From NCBI RefSeq assembly GCF_000828475.1, contig NZ_AP014648.1, positions 1,178,001 through 1,242,000 on the forward strand: a stretch of 64,000 bases of DNA. Direction: 5' to 3'. Position numbers and translations under genes: made by a program. This document shows, piece by piece, positions 27,184-36,541 of this stretch (positions within the stretch are counted from its first letter, which is position 1; the number at the start of each line of letters is the position of its first letter). The DNA comes from Methyloceanibacter caenitepidi (GTDB lineage: Bacteria; Pseudomonadota; Alphaproteobacteria; Rhizobiales; Methyloligellaceae). Under the pieces are notes generated by a model. The model made no database searches, was not told the origin of the DNA, and saw only the letters and a program-made list of their open reading frames with translations.

Positions 27184-27617
27184 CGAACGCCGTTCAGCCT
27201 CGGTGGCGCGTCGGGAGTCCGATGGTCCAAACTGCAGTGGCTGCCGGGCACGCTGTGATTTTCTGGGTCTTTGTCAAGCTCCTCACCTTGGTTGTGGCGG
27301 ATGCCGGCACCCTCAGCCATTCGGGCGTCATGCTGATTTCCGGCCTGGCCGCATGGCTACTATGCGTCCGAGACGTCCATCGCGCCCGGCTTTGGCAATT
27401 CGTCCTAGCCGGATATCTGGCTGTGGCACTTGATATCGTTATTGCTCTGACGATCGAGAGCACGGCGATGTTGGGCAGATTCGACATGGCATTGGCCACG
27501 ACGTCGATCGCCGCCTTGTTGCCGTGGGTTTTGGTCCCGTGGGGGACCCTGATGGCCGCTGTTTCGACCATCTATGGCATTCTGCTGCGCCGGCGAAGCT
27601 GGGACGGAGCGGGTTAG
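27180..27617 (+). CDS. Four-TM membrane protein of unknown function
   Basis: 145 aa with hydrophobic segments at about 19-42, 49-63, 73-92 and 105-132, ending in a basic RRRSWDGAG tail (positive-inside). No recognised family. Coupled by a 4-nt overlap to the small gene before it. Confidence 0.5.
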   Translation: MTNAVQPRWRVGSPMVQTAVAAGHAVIFWVFVKLLTLVVADAGTLSHSGVMLISGLAAWLLCVRDVHRARLWQFVLAGYLAVALDIVIALTIESTAMLGRFDMALATTSIAALLPWVLVPWGTLMAAVSTIYGILLRRRSWDGAG

Positions 27618-27699
27618 CCGTCACACCGCCCAACAAAGCCGTGGCTTCGCGGCTCCGCAAGTGTAACGGCGCCATGGTGGGCGCCGTTGCCTGCGCCGT

Positions 27700-27874
27700 G
27701 CAGAACCGCTCCGTCGACTCATACTTCCGACCAAAGGTGCCTGCGGGCATGGAGGCCACCTGGATCGAGACGATGCCCGGCAAGGCGTGGTTGGCTTACT
27801 TCCGCTTGTATGGCCCCACAGAGGGTTTCTATGACAAGAGTTGGAGTCTCCCTGACATCGAGCCTATCGAATAA
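27700..27874 (+). pseudogene. 3' fragment of a DUF1254/DUF1214 gene
   Basis: The frame ends with YFRPKVPAGMEATW, IETMPGKAWLAYFRLYGPTE and SWSLPDIEPIE-stop. This is the characteristic C-terminus of DUF1214 proteins. The remaining 400 or so residues are missing and the frame upstream is unrelated, so this is a leftover tail. Confidence 0.7.
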
Positions 27875-27971
27875 GCGGCCCTATGGCTGATTGCCGATGT
27901 CCGCTCGTGGCACTTTGCGGACCTGCCCAGGCCAAAGTCGCTCTGTGACGTCGAAGGCCGATCCTCGAACG

Positions 27972-28011
27972 GTAGATCTGGTGCAGGGATTGTAGATCCG
28001 GTGCAGGGATT
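27972..28011 (+). repeat. Two-unit 20-bp tandem repeat
   Basis: GTAGATCTGGTGCAGGGATT (27972-27991) is followed directly by the same unit with one change (C for T at position 8, 27992-28011). It lies about 150 nt upstream of iorA and could be an operator pair or a replication-slippage duplication. Confidence 0.7.
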
Positions 28012-28160
28012 GCTGTCACGTGGGGGCACAGCGCTGCTACACAACATTTGCGCTTCAAAGCGCCAATATCCGACGCTATAGTGGGGGACGCGAACGAGTT
28101 CGCAGTAGGCTGGGCGCCAAAGCGGCAAACGATTTTAGCCGCGTAAGAATGGGTGAGGCA

Positions 28161-28643
28161 ATGACCTTCAAAATCAAGGTCAACGAGGTAGAGCACGAGG
28201 TCGACGTAGACGGCGATATCCCGCTGCTCTGGGTTCTACGCGACGTGCTGGGCATGACAGGCACGAAATTCGGGTGCGGCAAGGCGCTATGCGGCGCGTG
28301 CACCGTGCATGTGAACGGTACGCCGATGCGTTCCTGCGTCATGCCTGTCGAGTATATTGGCGAGTCTGCAGTTACCACCATCGAAGCCATCGGCGACACG
28401 CCGATCGGCGAGAGCCTTCAGCAGGCGTGGCTCGATCTGGAGGTCGTCCAGTGCGGCTACTGCCAGTCAGGGCAGATCATGTCGGCGGCAGCGCTGCTCG
28501 CGGCAAATTCGGAGCCGACCGACAGCGATATCGACGGCGCCATGGCCGGCAATATCTGTCGCTGCGGGACGTATCTCCGCATCCGCGAAGCAATCAAGCA
28601 AGCCGCTGAGACTTCACCTACGTCCTCGTCCCAGGGAGACTGA
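28161..28643 (+). CDS. iorA: Isoquinoline 1-oxidoreductase-type [2Fe-2S] subunit
   Basis: 160 aa from the ATG at 28161 (GGTGAGG upstream; an ATG at 28149 is possible). Plant-type cluster cysteines are C39, C44, C47 and C59. The second cluster uses CGYC (98, 101) and CRC (133, 135). It carries electrons from the molybdopterin subunit IorB. Cytoplasmic on its own, it is probably co-exported with the Tat-signalled IorB. It is two nucleotides from iorB. Confidence 0.85.
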   Translation: MTFKIKVNEVEHEVDVDGDIPLLWVLRDVLGMTGTKFGCGKALCGACTVHVNGTPMRSCVMPVEYIGESAVTTIEAIGDTPIGESLQQAWLDLEVVQCGYCQSGQIMSAAALLAANSEPTDSDIDGAMAGNICRCGTYLRIREAIKQAAETSPTSSSQGD

Positions 28644-28645
28644 CC

Positions 28646-30829
28646 ATGTCGTTGCGTCTGACGGACAAGCCGCAAACGCCGAGCGCGGGAGGCCTCTCCA
28701 GGCGAGGCTTCTTGCGCGCAAGTGTCGCCGCCGGCGGCGGCTTGCTTCTCACATTCGGCCTTCCGATACGCGCCGCAAGGGCCCGGGACGCTTCAGCGGC
28801 AAACTTCGCGCCGGACGGCTTCATTCGCATCGGCCACGACGGGCGTGTCGCTTTCATCATTCCGCAGGTCGAGATGGGGCAAGGGACGTTCACCTCCTGC
28901 CCGATGCTCATCGCCGAAGAGCTCGAGGTCGACCTCACTCAAGTTTATACAGAGCAGGCTCCTCCCGACGGCGCGCTCTACACAAACGGCCTCGTCGGCT
29001 TTCAGGTAACGGGCGGCTCCACCTCGATGCGCGCGTTCTACGAGCCCTTGCGCAATGCCGGCGCCACGGCCAGGGAGATGCTCATCGCGGCGGCTGCCGC
29101 CACATGGAATGTCGACCCGTCCAGTTGCCGCGCTGAGAAGGGCAGCGTGATCCACGGGGCCACTGGGCGCAGCCTTGGCTACGGTGCGTTGGCCGAAAAG
29201 GCCGCGACCATGCCTGTCCCTGAGAAGGTGACACTCAAAGACCCGAGTGCCTTCAAGTTGATCGGGACCGCCGCCAAGCGGCTCGACACGCCGGGAAAGG
29301 TCAACGGAACGACCGTTTACGGTATCGACGCAAAAGCTCCCGACATGAAGTTTGCGACCCTGGCGATCTGTCCGGTATTCGGCGGCAAGGTCAAAAGCGT
29401 GGACGGTGCCAAGGCACTCGAGAACAATGGCGTCCTGCAGGTCGTGCAGACAGAAGACGCCGTGGCTGTCGTCGCCACCAATACGGGTGCGGCGAAGAAG
29501 GGATTGGCGGCGGTCGAGATCGTGTGGGACGACGGTCCCAACGCCACGCTTTCGACGGCCGATATCGTCGCCGATATGGAAAAGGCGTCCGAGGCGGACG
29601 GTGTGCTTGTCCGCCACGAAGGTGATGTGCCAAACGCCTTGGAAGGCGCGGCACAGACTTTAGACGAGATCTACGAGGTGCCGTTCCTCGCGCACACCGC
29701 GATGGAGCCGCTTAATTGTACTGTCCACGTGCGGAAGGACGCCTGCGAGATCTGGGTCGGAACACAGGTCATCGGCCGCGCCCAAGCGATCGCAGCTGAG
29801 TTGACGGGCCTCCCGCTCGAGAAGGTCGTCGTACACAACCACATGCTAGGTGGTGGCTTCGGCCGCCGTCTTGAAGTCGACTCGATCGCCATAGCCGTGG
29901 AAATCGCCAAGCAGGTCGACGGTCCCGTCAAGGTCATCTGGAGCCGCGAAGAAGATGTCCAGCACGACATGTACCGGCCGTATTTTTACGACCGCCTGCA
30001 CGCGGGGCTCGATGCCGATGGCATGCCGATTGCCTGGAGCCACCGGATATGCGGCTCTTCGGTCATCGCTCGTTGGGCTTCTCCCGCGTTCAAGGATGGC
30101 TACGACTTCGACACGGTCGATGGCGCGCTCGAGATGCCTTATGAGATCCCGAACGTCCGGCTCCAGTATGTGCGGCATGAGCCTCCTGGGATTCCGACGG
30201 CGTTCTGGCGGAGTGTCGGCCCCTCCCACAATATCTTCGTGGTCGAGAGTTTCGTCGACGAGTGCGCCGCCGCGGCCAAGAAAGATCCCTTGGAGTATCG
30301 TCGCGCATTGCTCACCAAAGAACCGCGTGCGCTCGCCGTGCTCGATCTCGCCGTGGAGAAATCGGGTTGGGGCCAGCCTCTGCCGGAACGGTCAGGCCGA
30401 GGCATTGCCGTTCAGAACGTGTTCGGCTGCTACATGGCGCAGGTCGCCGAAGTGGAGGTCTCCGATTCCGGCGACGTGACAGTCAAGCGCGTCACTTGCG
30501 CCGTGGATTGCGGGCTTCCCATCAATCCCAACACGATCGAAGCGCAGGTGCAGAGCGCAATCGTCTATGGACTCAGTGCGGCGCTGTTCGACGAGATCAC
30601 CCTCGAGAATGGCCGAGTCGAGCAGAGCAACTTCCACGACTACCGGGCTCCGCACATCAACGACATGCCGGCGATCGATTTCCACATCATCAAGAACACC
30701 GAGGCGCCGGGCGGCATTGGTGAGCCTGGAACCTCGGCGGTCGTCCCTGCCGTGTTCAACGCGGTCTACGCGGCAACGGGCGTGAGGCTGCGCAAGCCGC
30801 CGCTTAGCGCAGAGTCACTGAAGGCTTAG
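28646..30829 (+). CDS. iorB: Molybdopterin-binding Mo-hydroxylase subunit, exported
   Basis: 727 aa, xanthine oxidase superfamily (IorB/aldehyde oxidase type). The N-terminus carries a twin-arginine signal, LSRRGFLRA, followed by a hydrophobic core. Mo-cofactor blocks include GQGTFTS near the start, GGGFGRRLEVD and the terminal GEPGTSAVVPA with the catalytic Glu in the GIGEPG motif. The enzyme hydroxylates an N-heterocycle or aldehyde; the substrate is unknown. It probably works with IorA in the periplasm, delivering electrons to cytochromes. It is followed by its maturation genes xdhC and mocA. Confidence 0.85.
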   Translation: MSLRLTDKPQTPSAGGLSRRGFLRASVAAGGGLLLTFGLPIRAARARDASAANFAPDGFIRIGHDGRVAFIIPQVEMGQGTFTSCPMLIAEELEVDLTQVYTEQAPPDGALYTNGLVGFQVTGGSTSMRAFYEPLRNAGATAREMLIAAAAATWNVDPSSCRAEKGSVIHGATGRSLGYGALAEKAATMPVPEKVTLKDPSAFKLIGTAAKRLDTPGKVNGTTVYGIDAKAPDMKFATLAICPVFGGKVKSVDGAKALENNGVLQVVQTEDAVAVVATNTGAAKKGLAAVEIVWDDGPNATLSTADIVADMEKASEADGVLVRHEGDVPNALEGAAQTLDEIYEVPFLAHTAMEPLNCTVHVRKDACEIWVGTQVIGRAQAIAAELTGLPLEKVVVHNHMLGGGFGRRLEVDSIAIAVEIAKQVDGPVKVIWSREEDVQHDMYRPYFYDRLHAGLDADGMPIAWSHRICGSSVIARWASPAFKDGYDFDTVDGALEMPYEIPNVRLQYVRHEPPGIPTAFWRSVGPSHNIFVVESFVDECAAAAKKDPLEYRRALLTKEPRALAVLDLAVEKSGWGQPLPERSGRGIAVQNVFGCYMAQVAEVEVSDSGDVTVKRVTCAVDCGLPINPNTIEAQVQSAIVYGLSAALFDEITLENGRVEQSNFHDYRAPHINDMPAIDFHIIKNTEAPGGIGEPGTSAVVPAVFNAVYAATGVRLRKPPLSAESLKA

Positions 30830-30924
30830 AGGGCTCCGGCGATGCGCATGCTTCTGGCAGCATTTAGAGCCGGCCGCGAGCCCTTGCGCCGACCGCCCTG
30901 TTCGGTAGAAGCAAGACGAGTCCG

Positions 30925-31938
30925 ATGAACACGTTTGAGCCGCAACGACCGATCGAGTCCACGCCCATTCAGACCGCGCGCGATTGGCTTGAAACGCATG
31001 ACTCGGTCGCGCTGGCGACGGTCGTTTCCGCTTGGGGCTCCGCCCCCGTGCCGGTCGGTGGCCAACTGGTCGTTGCGCCCGGCGGCGATTTCGCCGGGTC
31101 TGTCTCGGGCGGATGCGTGGAGATCGATGTCATCACCGAGGCGCAGGACGTCATCGCGACGGGGGCGCCTAAACTTCTGGACTTTGGTATCGCGGACGAC
31201 GTCGCCTGGCGCGCGGGGCTCTCTTGCGGCGGCACGATCAAAGTCTTCATCGAGCCGCTCCGCGTTTCGGATAGGGACTTTCTGGATAGCGTGCTCATGG
31301 CGCACCGGTCGCGCCGGCTGATGGCTGTCGTGACGAACCTCGCGACCGGAGCCCGCCGTCTCATCGATCCCCAATTGGCAGAGGATCCCGAGCTCATCGC
31401 GCGGATTTCGGCAGGCGACAGCGGGATCGTCGAGCTGTCTCAAGGCAAGGCCTTTCTCCAGATTCTAATGCCTCCGCTCCGGCTCGTTCTGGCCGGCGGG
31501 ACACACGTCACCCAGGTCCTTGCCAGTTTGGCGACCCGTGTCGGTTATGACGTCGTCATCGTCGATCCGCGTCCCGCATTCGCAAGCGCCGCACGCTTTG
31601 GCGGCGTGAGCGTCTTGGAGGACTGGCCCGAGCCAGCCGTCGTCTCGACGCTGTTGGACACACGGACGGCGGTAGTCGCTCTGACCCACGCCGCGCATCT
31701 CGACGATGCGGCGCTTACCGCGGCGCTTCGCTCCGATTGCTTCTATGTGGGGGCGCTCGGGTCGCGGAAGACCCACGCGAAGCGCCTCGAGCGGCTACGA
31801 GGCTCGGGCTTCGGGGAAGACGACCTCACCCGAATTCACGCCCCAGTCGGGCTCGCCATCGGCGCCAAGGGGCCAGCGGAGATCGCCGTTTCGATCTTGG
31901 CCGAGATCATCGAAGTCGATCACGGCGGCACGCGGTGA
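30925..31938 (+). CDS. xdhC: XdhC/CoxI-family Mo-hydroxylase maturation protein
   Basis: 337 aa. The N-terminal XdhC region carries the VSGGCVE motif and the C-terminal Rossmann part has LVLAGGTHVTQVLA and YVGALGSRKTHAKR. The family binds molybdenum cofactor, helps insert terminal sulfur and delivers it to xanthine-oxidase-type enzymes. Here the client is surely IorAB just upstream. The stop overlaps the mocA ATG. Confidence 0.85.
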   Translation: MNTFEPQRPIESTPIQTARDWLETHDSVALATVVSAWGSAPVPVGGQLVVAPGGDFAGSVSGGCVEIDVITEAQDVIATGAPKLLDFGIADDVAWRAGLSCGGTIKVFIEPLRVSDRDFLDSVLMAHRSRRLMAVVTNLATGARRLIDPQLAEDPELIARISAGDSGIVELSQGKAFLQILMPPLRLVLAGGTHVTQVLASLATRVGYDVVIVDPRPAFASAARFGGVSVLEDWPEPAVVSTLLDTRTAVVALTHAAHLDDAALTAALRSDCFYVGALGSRKTHAKRLERLRGSGFGEDDLTRIHAPVGLAIGAKGPAEIAVSILAEIIEVDHGGTR

Positions 31939-32558
31939 TGAGCAGGCTTGGCGCCATACTGCTCGCTGCCGGTGCATCGGAGCGGTTCGGGCCCCGCAAC
32001 AAGCTTCTCGCCAATATCGATGGACGGCCGATGGTGCGGGTCACGGCCGATACGCTGCTCGGTGCCGACTGCGTAGACAAGGTGATCGTCGTCACCGGAC
32101 ACGACGCATCCGCCATCGAAGACGCCCTCAAGGGACTGACGGTCCGTTTCGTCTTCAACTCGGCCTGGAGGAATGGTTTGGGCGGATCGGTTGCGTCCGG
32201 TGTCGCGGCGGTTTCCCGGGAGCTGGACGGCGTTGCCATCGTGCCCGGCGACATGCCGTTCCTCAACTCCGCCGTGATCGATACGCTCGGTGCGGAATTC
32301 CTGAAGCGCGATGGAGCGGCGATTGTGTTTCCGGCGACGCTTGCGGGCCGGCAACGGAACCCCGTGCTTTGGCCACGCCGGTACTTTGGCCTCTTGGAGG
32401 GCCTTGCAGGGCCGCAAGGGGGAAAGGGTCTGTTGGGTGACCTGGCCGGCTCCTGGAGTGCCGTTCCCATGAGCGACGAGAGGGTGTTTCGCGATGTCGA
32501 TACCCGTGATGGGTTGCGGGCAGTATCAAAGGTCGTAGTACCGAGCGAACGCGCCTAA
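31938..32558 (+). CDS. mocA: Molybdenum cofactor nucleotidyltransferase (MocA-like)
   Basis: 206 aa from the ATG at 31938, which overlaps the xdhC stop (TGATG). The nucleotide-binding signature LLAAGASERFGPRNKLL is at the N-terminus and IVPGDMPF gives the metal-binding Asp. MocA transfers CMP to Mo-molybdopterin, making the MCD form used by xanthine-oxidase-family enzymes. It completes the ior cluster. It could be called MobA-like if GTP is the substrate, but the context favours CTP. Confidence 0.83.
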   Translation: MSRLGAILLAAGASERFGPRNKLLANIDGRPMVRVTADTLLGADCVDKVIVVTGHDASAIEDALKGLTVRFVFNSAWRNGLGGSVASGVAAVSRELDGVAIVPGDMPFLNSAVIDTLGAEFLKRDGAAIVFPATLAGRQRNPVLWPRRYFGLLEGLAGPQGGKGLLGDLAGSWSAVPMSDERVFRDVDTRDGLRAVSKVVVPSERA

Positions 32559-33197
32559 CGCTTAAAGCGCCCTTTCTCCATGTCCCCCGCAGGTCAGAAG
32601 CGGACATGATAAGCGCGGCTGCAAGTAACGTAAGGTGACCGCCTCAGAGTTCTCTGAACCGCTTGCCTGCTCTCGAAGGGAACGTCGCTGTTTCCGCTCC
32701 GGAATTCCCTGTTTTGTCTGAAAAATTCCCTGATGCGCTGCTTAGGGAATTTTGCCATTTCGTGTTGATGTAAAACGGGAAACTCGGCTTCAGCAGGGCA
32801 GGGTGAGGCAAAAACAGCCGAAATTCCCTATTCTTTCCCGCATATCAGGGAAATGCGAAGCAGAGACGCGTTCGCCGCGGACTGCCAGCACAGCCACCCA
32901 GTCGCGGGCTCTTCGGCTCTCTCCACTTACTCACCGCATAGCTCGAAAAAAGCGCGTAAGAGTGCCACTACTTGACAGGGGGGCTGCGAGAAGGGTGTGG
33001 AGAGACGCAACCCTTTGCACGAGAATGGGTATTTCCCGCGATTTTTCTCAGCCGGCCACTTTCGGGGGTCACGTTTCGCGGAACTAGGATGGTTGGCGCC
33101 ACTAGCAATGCCGTCGGACAAACCGTCCACTGGTCGGAGCTTGGCGAAGAACTAAATTCTTTGCCGACCCTAGAGGAGTGCAGCTATCATCAATTGC
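32559..33197. repeat. Non-coding region rich in GGGAATT-type palindromic repeats
   Basis: The unit AATTCCCT or its complement AGGGAATT recurs at about 32703-32711, 32725-32733, 32744-32752 and 32821-32829, with a partial TCAGGGAAAT at 32846. Together they give a set of inverted pairs over about 150 bases. Similar AATTCCCTG-rich stretches are familiar from Hyphomicrobiales intergenic DNA, but the function is unknown to me. The rest of the interval shows no gene I can support. It forms the left flank of the integrated element. Confidence 0.5.
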
Positions 33198-33475
33198 ATG
33201 AATCGCTCAGCACTACCTCCCAAGGCAAGTTGTTTCTTGGTCAACCTCGATGAAACGAGTTTCAGGCGGCAGCCGGCCGGCACTCGTAAGGATGATGTGC
33301 CCGTCGCCTCGGGCATACGGCATGTTGGGAATGATGTTGTTCGCGATGCCGAAACGGTCGCTGAGCTGGCAACATCGTCTTGCGAGCAGCTGCTACAGAG
33401 TTCGACCGTATGAGTAAGGTCTCGTTCGTTGACAAAGTAGCTCCCATGAACTCGGTCGTGCTTGCAGCCCTGTGA
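33198..33475 (+). other. Two tiny overlapping reading frames before the Lamassu-like pair
   Basis: A 71-codon frame (33198-33413, ending SSCEQLLQSSTV) overlaps a 21-codon frame (33410-33475, MSKVSFVDKVAP) by ATGA, and the next gene starts 6 nt later. No motif is recognised. This could be a small leader or accessory gene of the defence pair, or chance. Confidence 0.2.
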
Positions 33476-33481
33476 GAGACA

Positions 33482-34549
33482 ATGACTCTTCTTGATGAAC
33501 TCGTAAGCAAACCACAACGCGAAACATCCGGTTCAAGCTCTGCGTCACGTTTCGACTACCAGAAGAACTGGGCTTTCTGCGAGATGCTGCGTCGCCATAT
33601 GGAACAGGCGGACTATCTCGTTGCGTTCGAGTTCCATGATGATGTGGTTTTTCTGGAGCCAAGCAGCAAGCCAACGGCGGCGGATTTCGCGCAGGTCAAA
33701 ACTTCATCGTCCGCAAAGCCTCGCAAGATTTCCAGTCTGGTCGCCCGCAAGAAGCTAAAGGACGAGTCTCAAGCAAACTCCATACTTGGAAAGATGTGCT
33801 GCAATTTTGAGGGCGTCTGCTCGGAATATGACGTGCGGATTCTGCTGGTCTCAAATGTCGCGTTTGAGTTCGCCGACAAGGATGTTTGCGCGAAGGATAT
33901 CGAGGAAAAATACAGGACGAAGATTCGGAATAAGCTGAAAACCGAGATACCAAGCCTGACTGACGAACAATTCGAGCGTCTCCATTTTTTGATCTCCGGC
34001 GTCTCCATCGACAAGATGCAAACCTATCTGACAGGGCAGGCCATGGAACTGTTCAAGACGCATTTTGGTGAAGAGCATGGCCTCAACGTCCACAGTTGGG
34101 TGCGGCTTATCCAAGGCGACATTGCGCGAAAGAACAATCTCCCCTCCGATGAGATAAAGACGGTGGACGACCTGATTTCCAAGAAGTGCATTGGCAGGTC
34201 GTACGTCACAGATAGCTTGGCGGTTGTTGCGAAAGCCAAGCACACGATCGACACGGCCCTTGTGAACACCCAGTTGGGCGCTGCCGGATGGACTGCGGCC
34301 GATCTTGTGCGACTCAGCAAGGCTTTTCCCGATGCAACGTACGACTACACAGACGGATCGAACGCTGTGGCGCGCGGCATCGTCTCCAAACTAGAGGCGC
34401 TTTTTGAAGCTATGAACAACGGTGATATCGAACTCGCAGCCTTTTGCGAGAAGTCGCTGAGCGCAATCGGAGCAGCGCTGGAGCATCCCTATAACAAGAA
34501 GCCGTACCTCACGGCGCTCGCTATTCTGGTGTTCTATGAAAAAATCTAA
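33482..34549 (+). CDS. lmuA: DUF4297/Cap4-type nuclease, Lamassu LmuA-like
   Basis: 355 aa. The N-terminal domain has the DUF4297 pattern: RFDYQKNWAF, then VAFEFHDDVVFLE, then ADFAQVKTS. This gives PD-(D/E)xK-like residues D53 or D54 and Q71-x-K73. The next block, SILGKMC--F and ILLVSNVAFEF, is also typical. In Lamassu this nuclease is held by an SMC-like ATPase and released on phage DNA sensing, causing abortive infection. The C-terminal 150 residues may replace a separate LmuC. The gene has lower G+C than its surroundings. The pairing with the SMC gene 41 nt downstream is the main argument. Confidence 0.68.
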   Translation: MTLLDELVSKPQRETSGSSSASRFDYQKNWAFCEMLRRHMEQADYLVAFEFHDDVVFLEPSSKPTAADFAQVKTSSSAKPRKISSLVARKKLKDESQANSILGKMCCNFEGVCSEYDVRILLVSNVAFEFADKDVCAKDIEEKYRTKIRNKLKTEIPSLTDEQFERLHFLISGVSIDKMQTYLTGQAMELFKTHFGEEHGLNVHSWVRLIQGDIARKNNLPSDEIKTVDDLISKKCIGRSYVTDSLAVVAKAKHTIDTALVNTQLGAAGWTAADLVRLSKAFPDATYDYTDGSNAVARGIVSKLEALFEAMNNGDIELAAFCEKSLSAIGAALEHPYNKKPYLTALAILVFYEKI

Positions 34550-34590
34550 CTTCCGACAACTAATAAGAAATCTACGCACGGGGCGGATCG

Positions 34591-36318
34591 ATGAGAAGCT
34601 TAGTATTAAAAGAGGCGTTGATCCTCTCAAAGACCGAGAAGAAGGCACGGAAGATCGAGTTCTCTCCGGCGACAAACCTGCTGACCGGCGAGAATGATGT
34701 TGGCAAGTCCACCCTTATCAAAATCCTCTACAACACGCTTGGTGCGGACGTGCCGCAGCTTAACAACACCCGGTGGAAGAGGGCCAAGGCTGTATGTTGT
34801 GTGAAATTCGCGCTTGGCGGTAAAGACTACTACATCATTCGTGATGAGAAGTTTTTTGGCGTCTTCGATGCGAACAGAGAGCTGATAAGTCGCCATGTAG
34901 GGCTATCGGGCGAGCGAGGCATTGCGCATTTCCTGAACCCCCTGCTGAAGTTCAGAATTGAACTGGAGCGCAAGGAGGACTCGAAGCTCGGTTTAGCTGG
35001 ACCGTCATTCTATTACCTGCCGTTCTACATCGATCAGGACAACGGCTGGACCGCCAGTTGGGCTTCCTTCAATGGCCTCCAGCAGTTTACGCGTTACCGC
35101 ACCAATATGCTCGAATATCATCTAGGCGTGCGTCCACAGCGTTACTATGACGCCAAGCGCAAGTCCGTTGAGATCGAAGACGAACTGCACGACCTGGGTT
35201 CGCGGAAGGATGCTCTCCTTGCCGTCCGCGATTCCTATCACAAGCGCAAAGCTGCCCGTCAGGTTGATCTTGATCCGGCCGTATTCCGTAAGGAAATCGA
35301 GCAGCTAGTTGATGAGTACAATGCGATCTACGGACGGCAGCAGGACGTGCTGCATAAACTCAAGCAAGTGCGAAACGAGCGTTACGGTCTGGAAAGCGAA
35401 ATATCGATTCTGCGCCGGGCGATCAAAGAGCTTGAAGGCGATTACGCATATGCCGAAGATCCCAAGACACCCAACCCGGTTGGTTGTCCAACCTGCGGTA
35501 CGGAGATCGAAAATTCAATCGTCGAGCGTTTTGGAATTCTCGATGATATCGACAATTGCTATGCGCTGATCGACCAGCGCCGGAAGAAGCTTGTCGATGT
35601 GCAAGCCAACGAACAGACTGTCGACGCCGCGTATAGAGAAGTCAGATCGGAGTTATCGTCAGTGGATCAGCTACTTCGGCGTCAACGAGAGAATGTGACC
35701 TTTGCCGAGTTTGTGACGGCCGAGGGGATAAAGGAAGTCATGTCATCGCTCAGCGAGGACATCAACGTGCTTTCTGAGCAGGAATCCGATCGCCAGGCCT
35801 CGCTCGACGCCTTGAAAGACGATTTGAAGGTTGATTCGAAACACAAGAAGGCAATCAACGAACATTATCAGGCGCGGATGAAGGAATTCCTCGCAGCGCT
35901 TAACGTGCATGTTCTGGAGCTATCGGACTACAAGTCCTATGACAGACAGATAAAGGCCAATGCGCTTGGCAGCGATCTTCCGCGCTCGCTTCTCGCGCAG
36001 TGTATGGCCTTCCTGCACACGATGGAGAAGTTTAATCATTTCACCTTGTGCCCGCTCATTATCGACTCGCCTCTTCAGCAGGATCAGGACAAGGACAACG
36101 CTGAAACGATATTTCGCTTTATCTTCTCCCGAACCCTTCCGGGGCAGCAGCTCATTCTCGGTACGGTTGCGCTTCCCGGCGTTCCGGATGACGCAATCCC
36201 TGGCGACACTCGCAACATTGAGCTGACTGGGAAGTACGGCCTGCTCATCGACAGCGACTATGCAACAGTGTCAAGCGAGATTGGTGAGATGCATGAGATT
36301 ACTCTGGGGTCGGACTAA
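34591..36318 (+). CDS. lmuB: SMC/Rad50-like ATPase with zinc hook, Lamassu LmuB-like
   Basis: 575 aa. Walker A is GENDVGKST (residues 33-41). The middle contains two coiled-coil arms (about 185-285 and 325-430) around a zinc-hook CPTC (C299, C302). Walker B with its following signature is PLIIDSPLQQDQD (D492). This is a Rad50-like layout shortened to the size of Lamassu LmuB. It should sense or bind DNA ends and control the nuclease encoded just upstream. Codon use and base composition are AT-richer than the host genes, indicating transfer. Confidence 0.72.
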   Translation: MRSLVLKEALILSKTEKKARKIEFSPATNLLTGENDVGKSTLIKILYNTLGADVPQLNNTRWKRAKAVCCVKFALGGKDYYIIRDEKFFGVFDANRELISRHVGLSGERGIAHFLNPLLKFRIELERKEDSKLGLAGPSFYYLPFYIDQDNGWTASWASFNGLQQFTRYRTNMLEYHLGVRPQRYYDAKRKSVEIEDELHDLGSRKDALLAVRDSYHKRKAARQVDLDPAVFRKEIEQLVDEYNAIYGRQQDVLHKLKQVRNERYGLESEISILRRAIKELEGDYAYAEDPKTPNPVGCPTCGTEIENSIVERFGILDDIDNCYALIDQRRKKLVDVQANEQTVDAAYREVRSELSSVDQLLRRQRENVTFAEFVTAEGIKEVMSSLSEDINVLSEQESDRQASLDALKDDLKVDSKHKKAINEHYQARMKEFLAALNVHVLELSDYKSYDRQIKANALGSDLPRSLLAQCMAFLHTMEKFNHFTLCPLIIDSPLQQDQDKDNAETIFRFIFSRTLPGQQLILGTVALPGVPDDAIPGDTRNIELTGKYGLLIDSDYATVSSEIGEMHEITLGSD

Positions 36319-36406
36319 AAAGAGGTGTTTTGAGAAGCCACTCCTTCGCTGTCGTATTGGCTAACCTATGTTTGAATTAGCGTTCCTCTTGATCGCAGGA
36401 GTGCCG

Positions 36407-36541
36407 ATGAAAGCATATCTGCTGGAAGAGCATTTGTGGTCAGGTGGCTGCGGACGTAACGGTCACCTAAGGCATTGTATGCAGGCTGTATGGGCAGGAG
36501 CATCTGTCGTGCGCACTGTTCGCCCTACTCATTGCATGTAG
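36407..36541 (+). CDS. Possible 44-aa peptide
   Basis: An ATG with AGGAG 7 nt upstream opens a 44-codon frame (MKAYLLEEHLWSGGCG...) between lmuB and the convergent recombinase gene, overlapping the recombinase 3' end by 17 nt. It has three cysteines and two tryptophans, and no known family. It may be chance. The rest of 36319-36524 shows nothing else. Confidence 0.25.
   Translation: MKAYLLEEHLWSGGCGRNGHLRHCMQAVWAGASVVRTVRPTHCM

Noticed and set aside
33082..33481. A separate LmuC gene upstream of the nuclease
   Set aside because: Only very short frames occur here, without similarity to a helical LmuC. An LmuC function could instead lie in the nuclease C-terminus.
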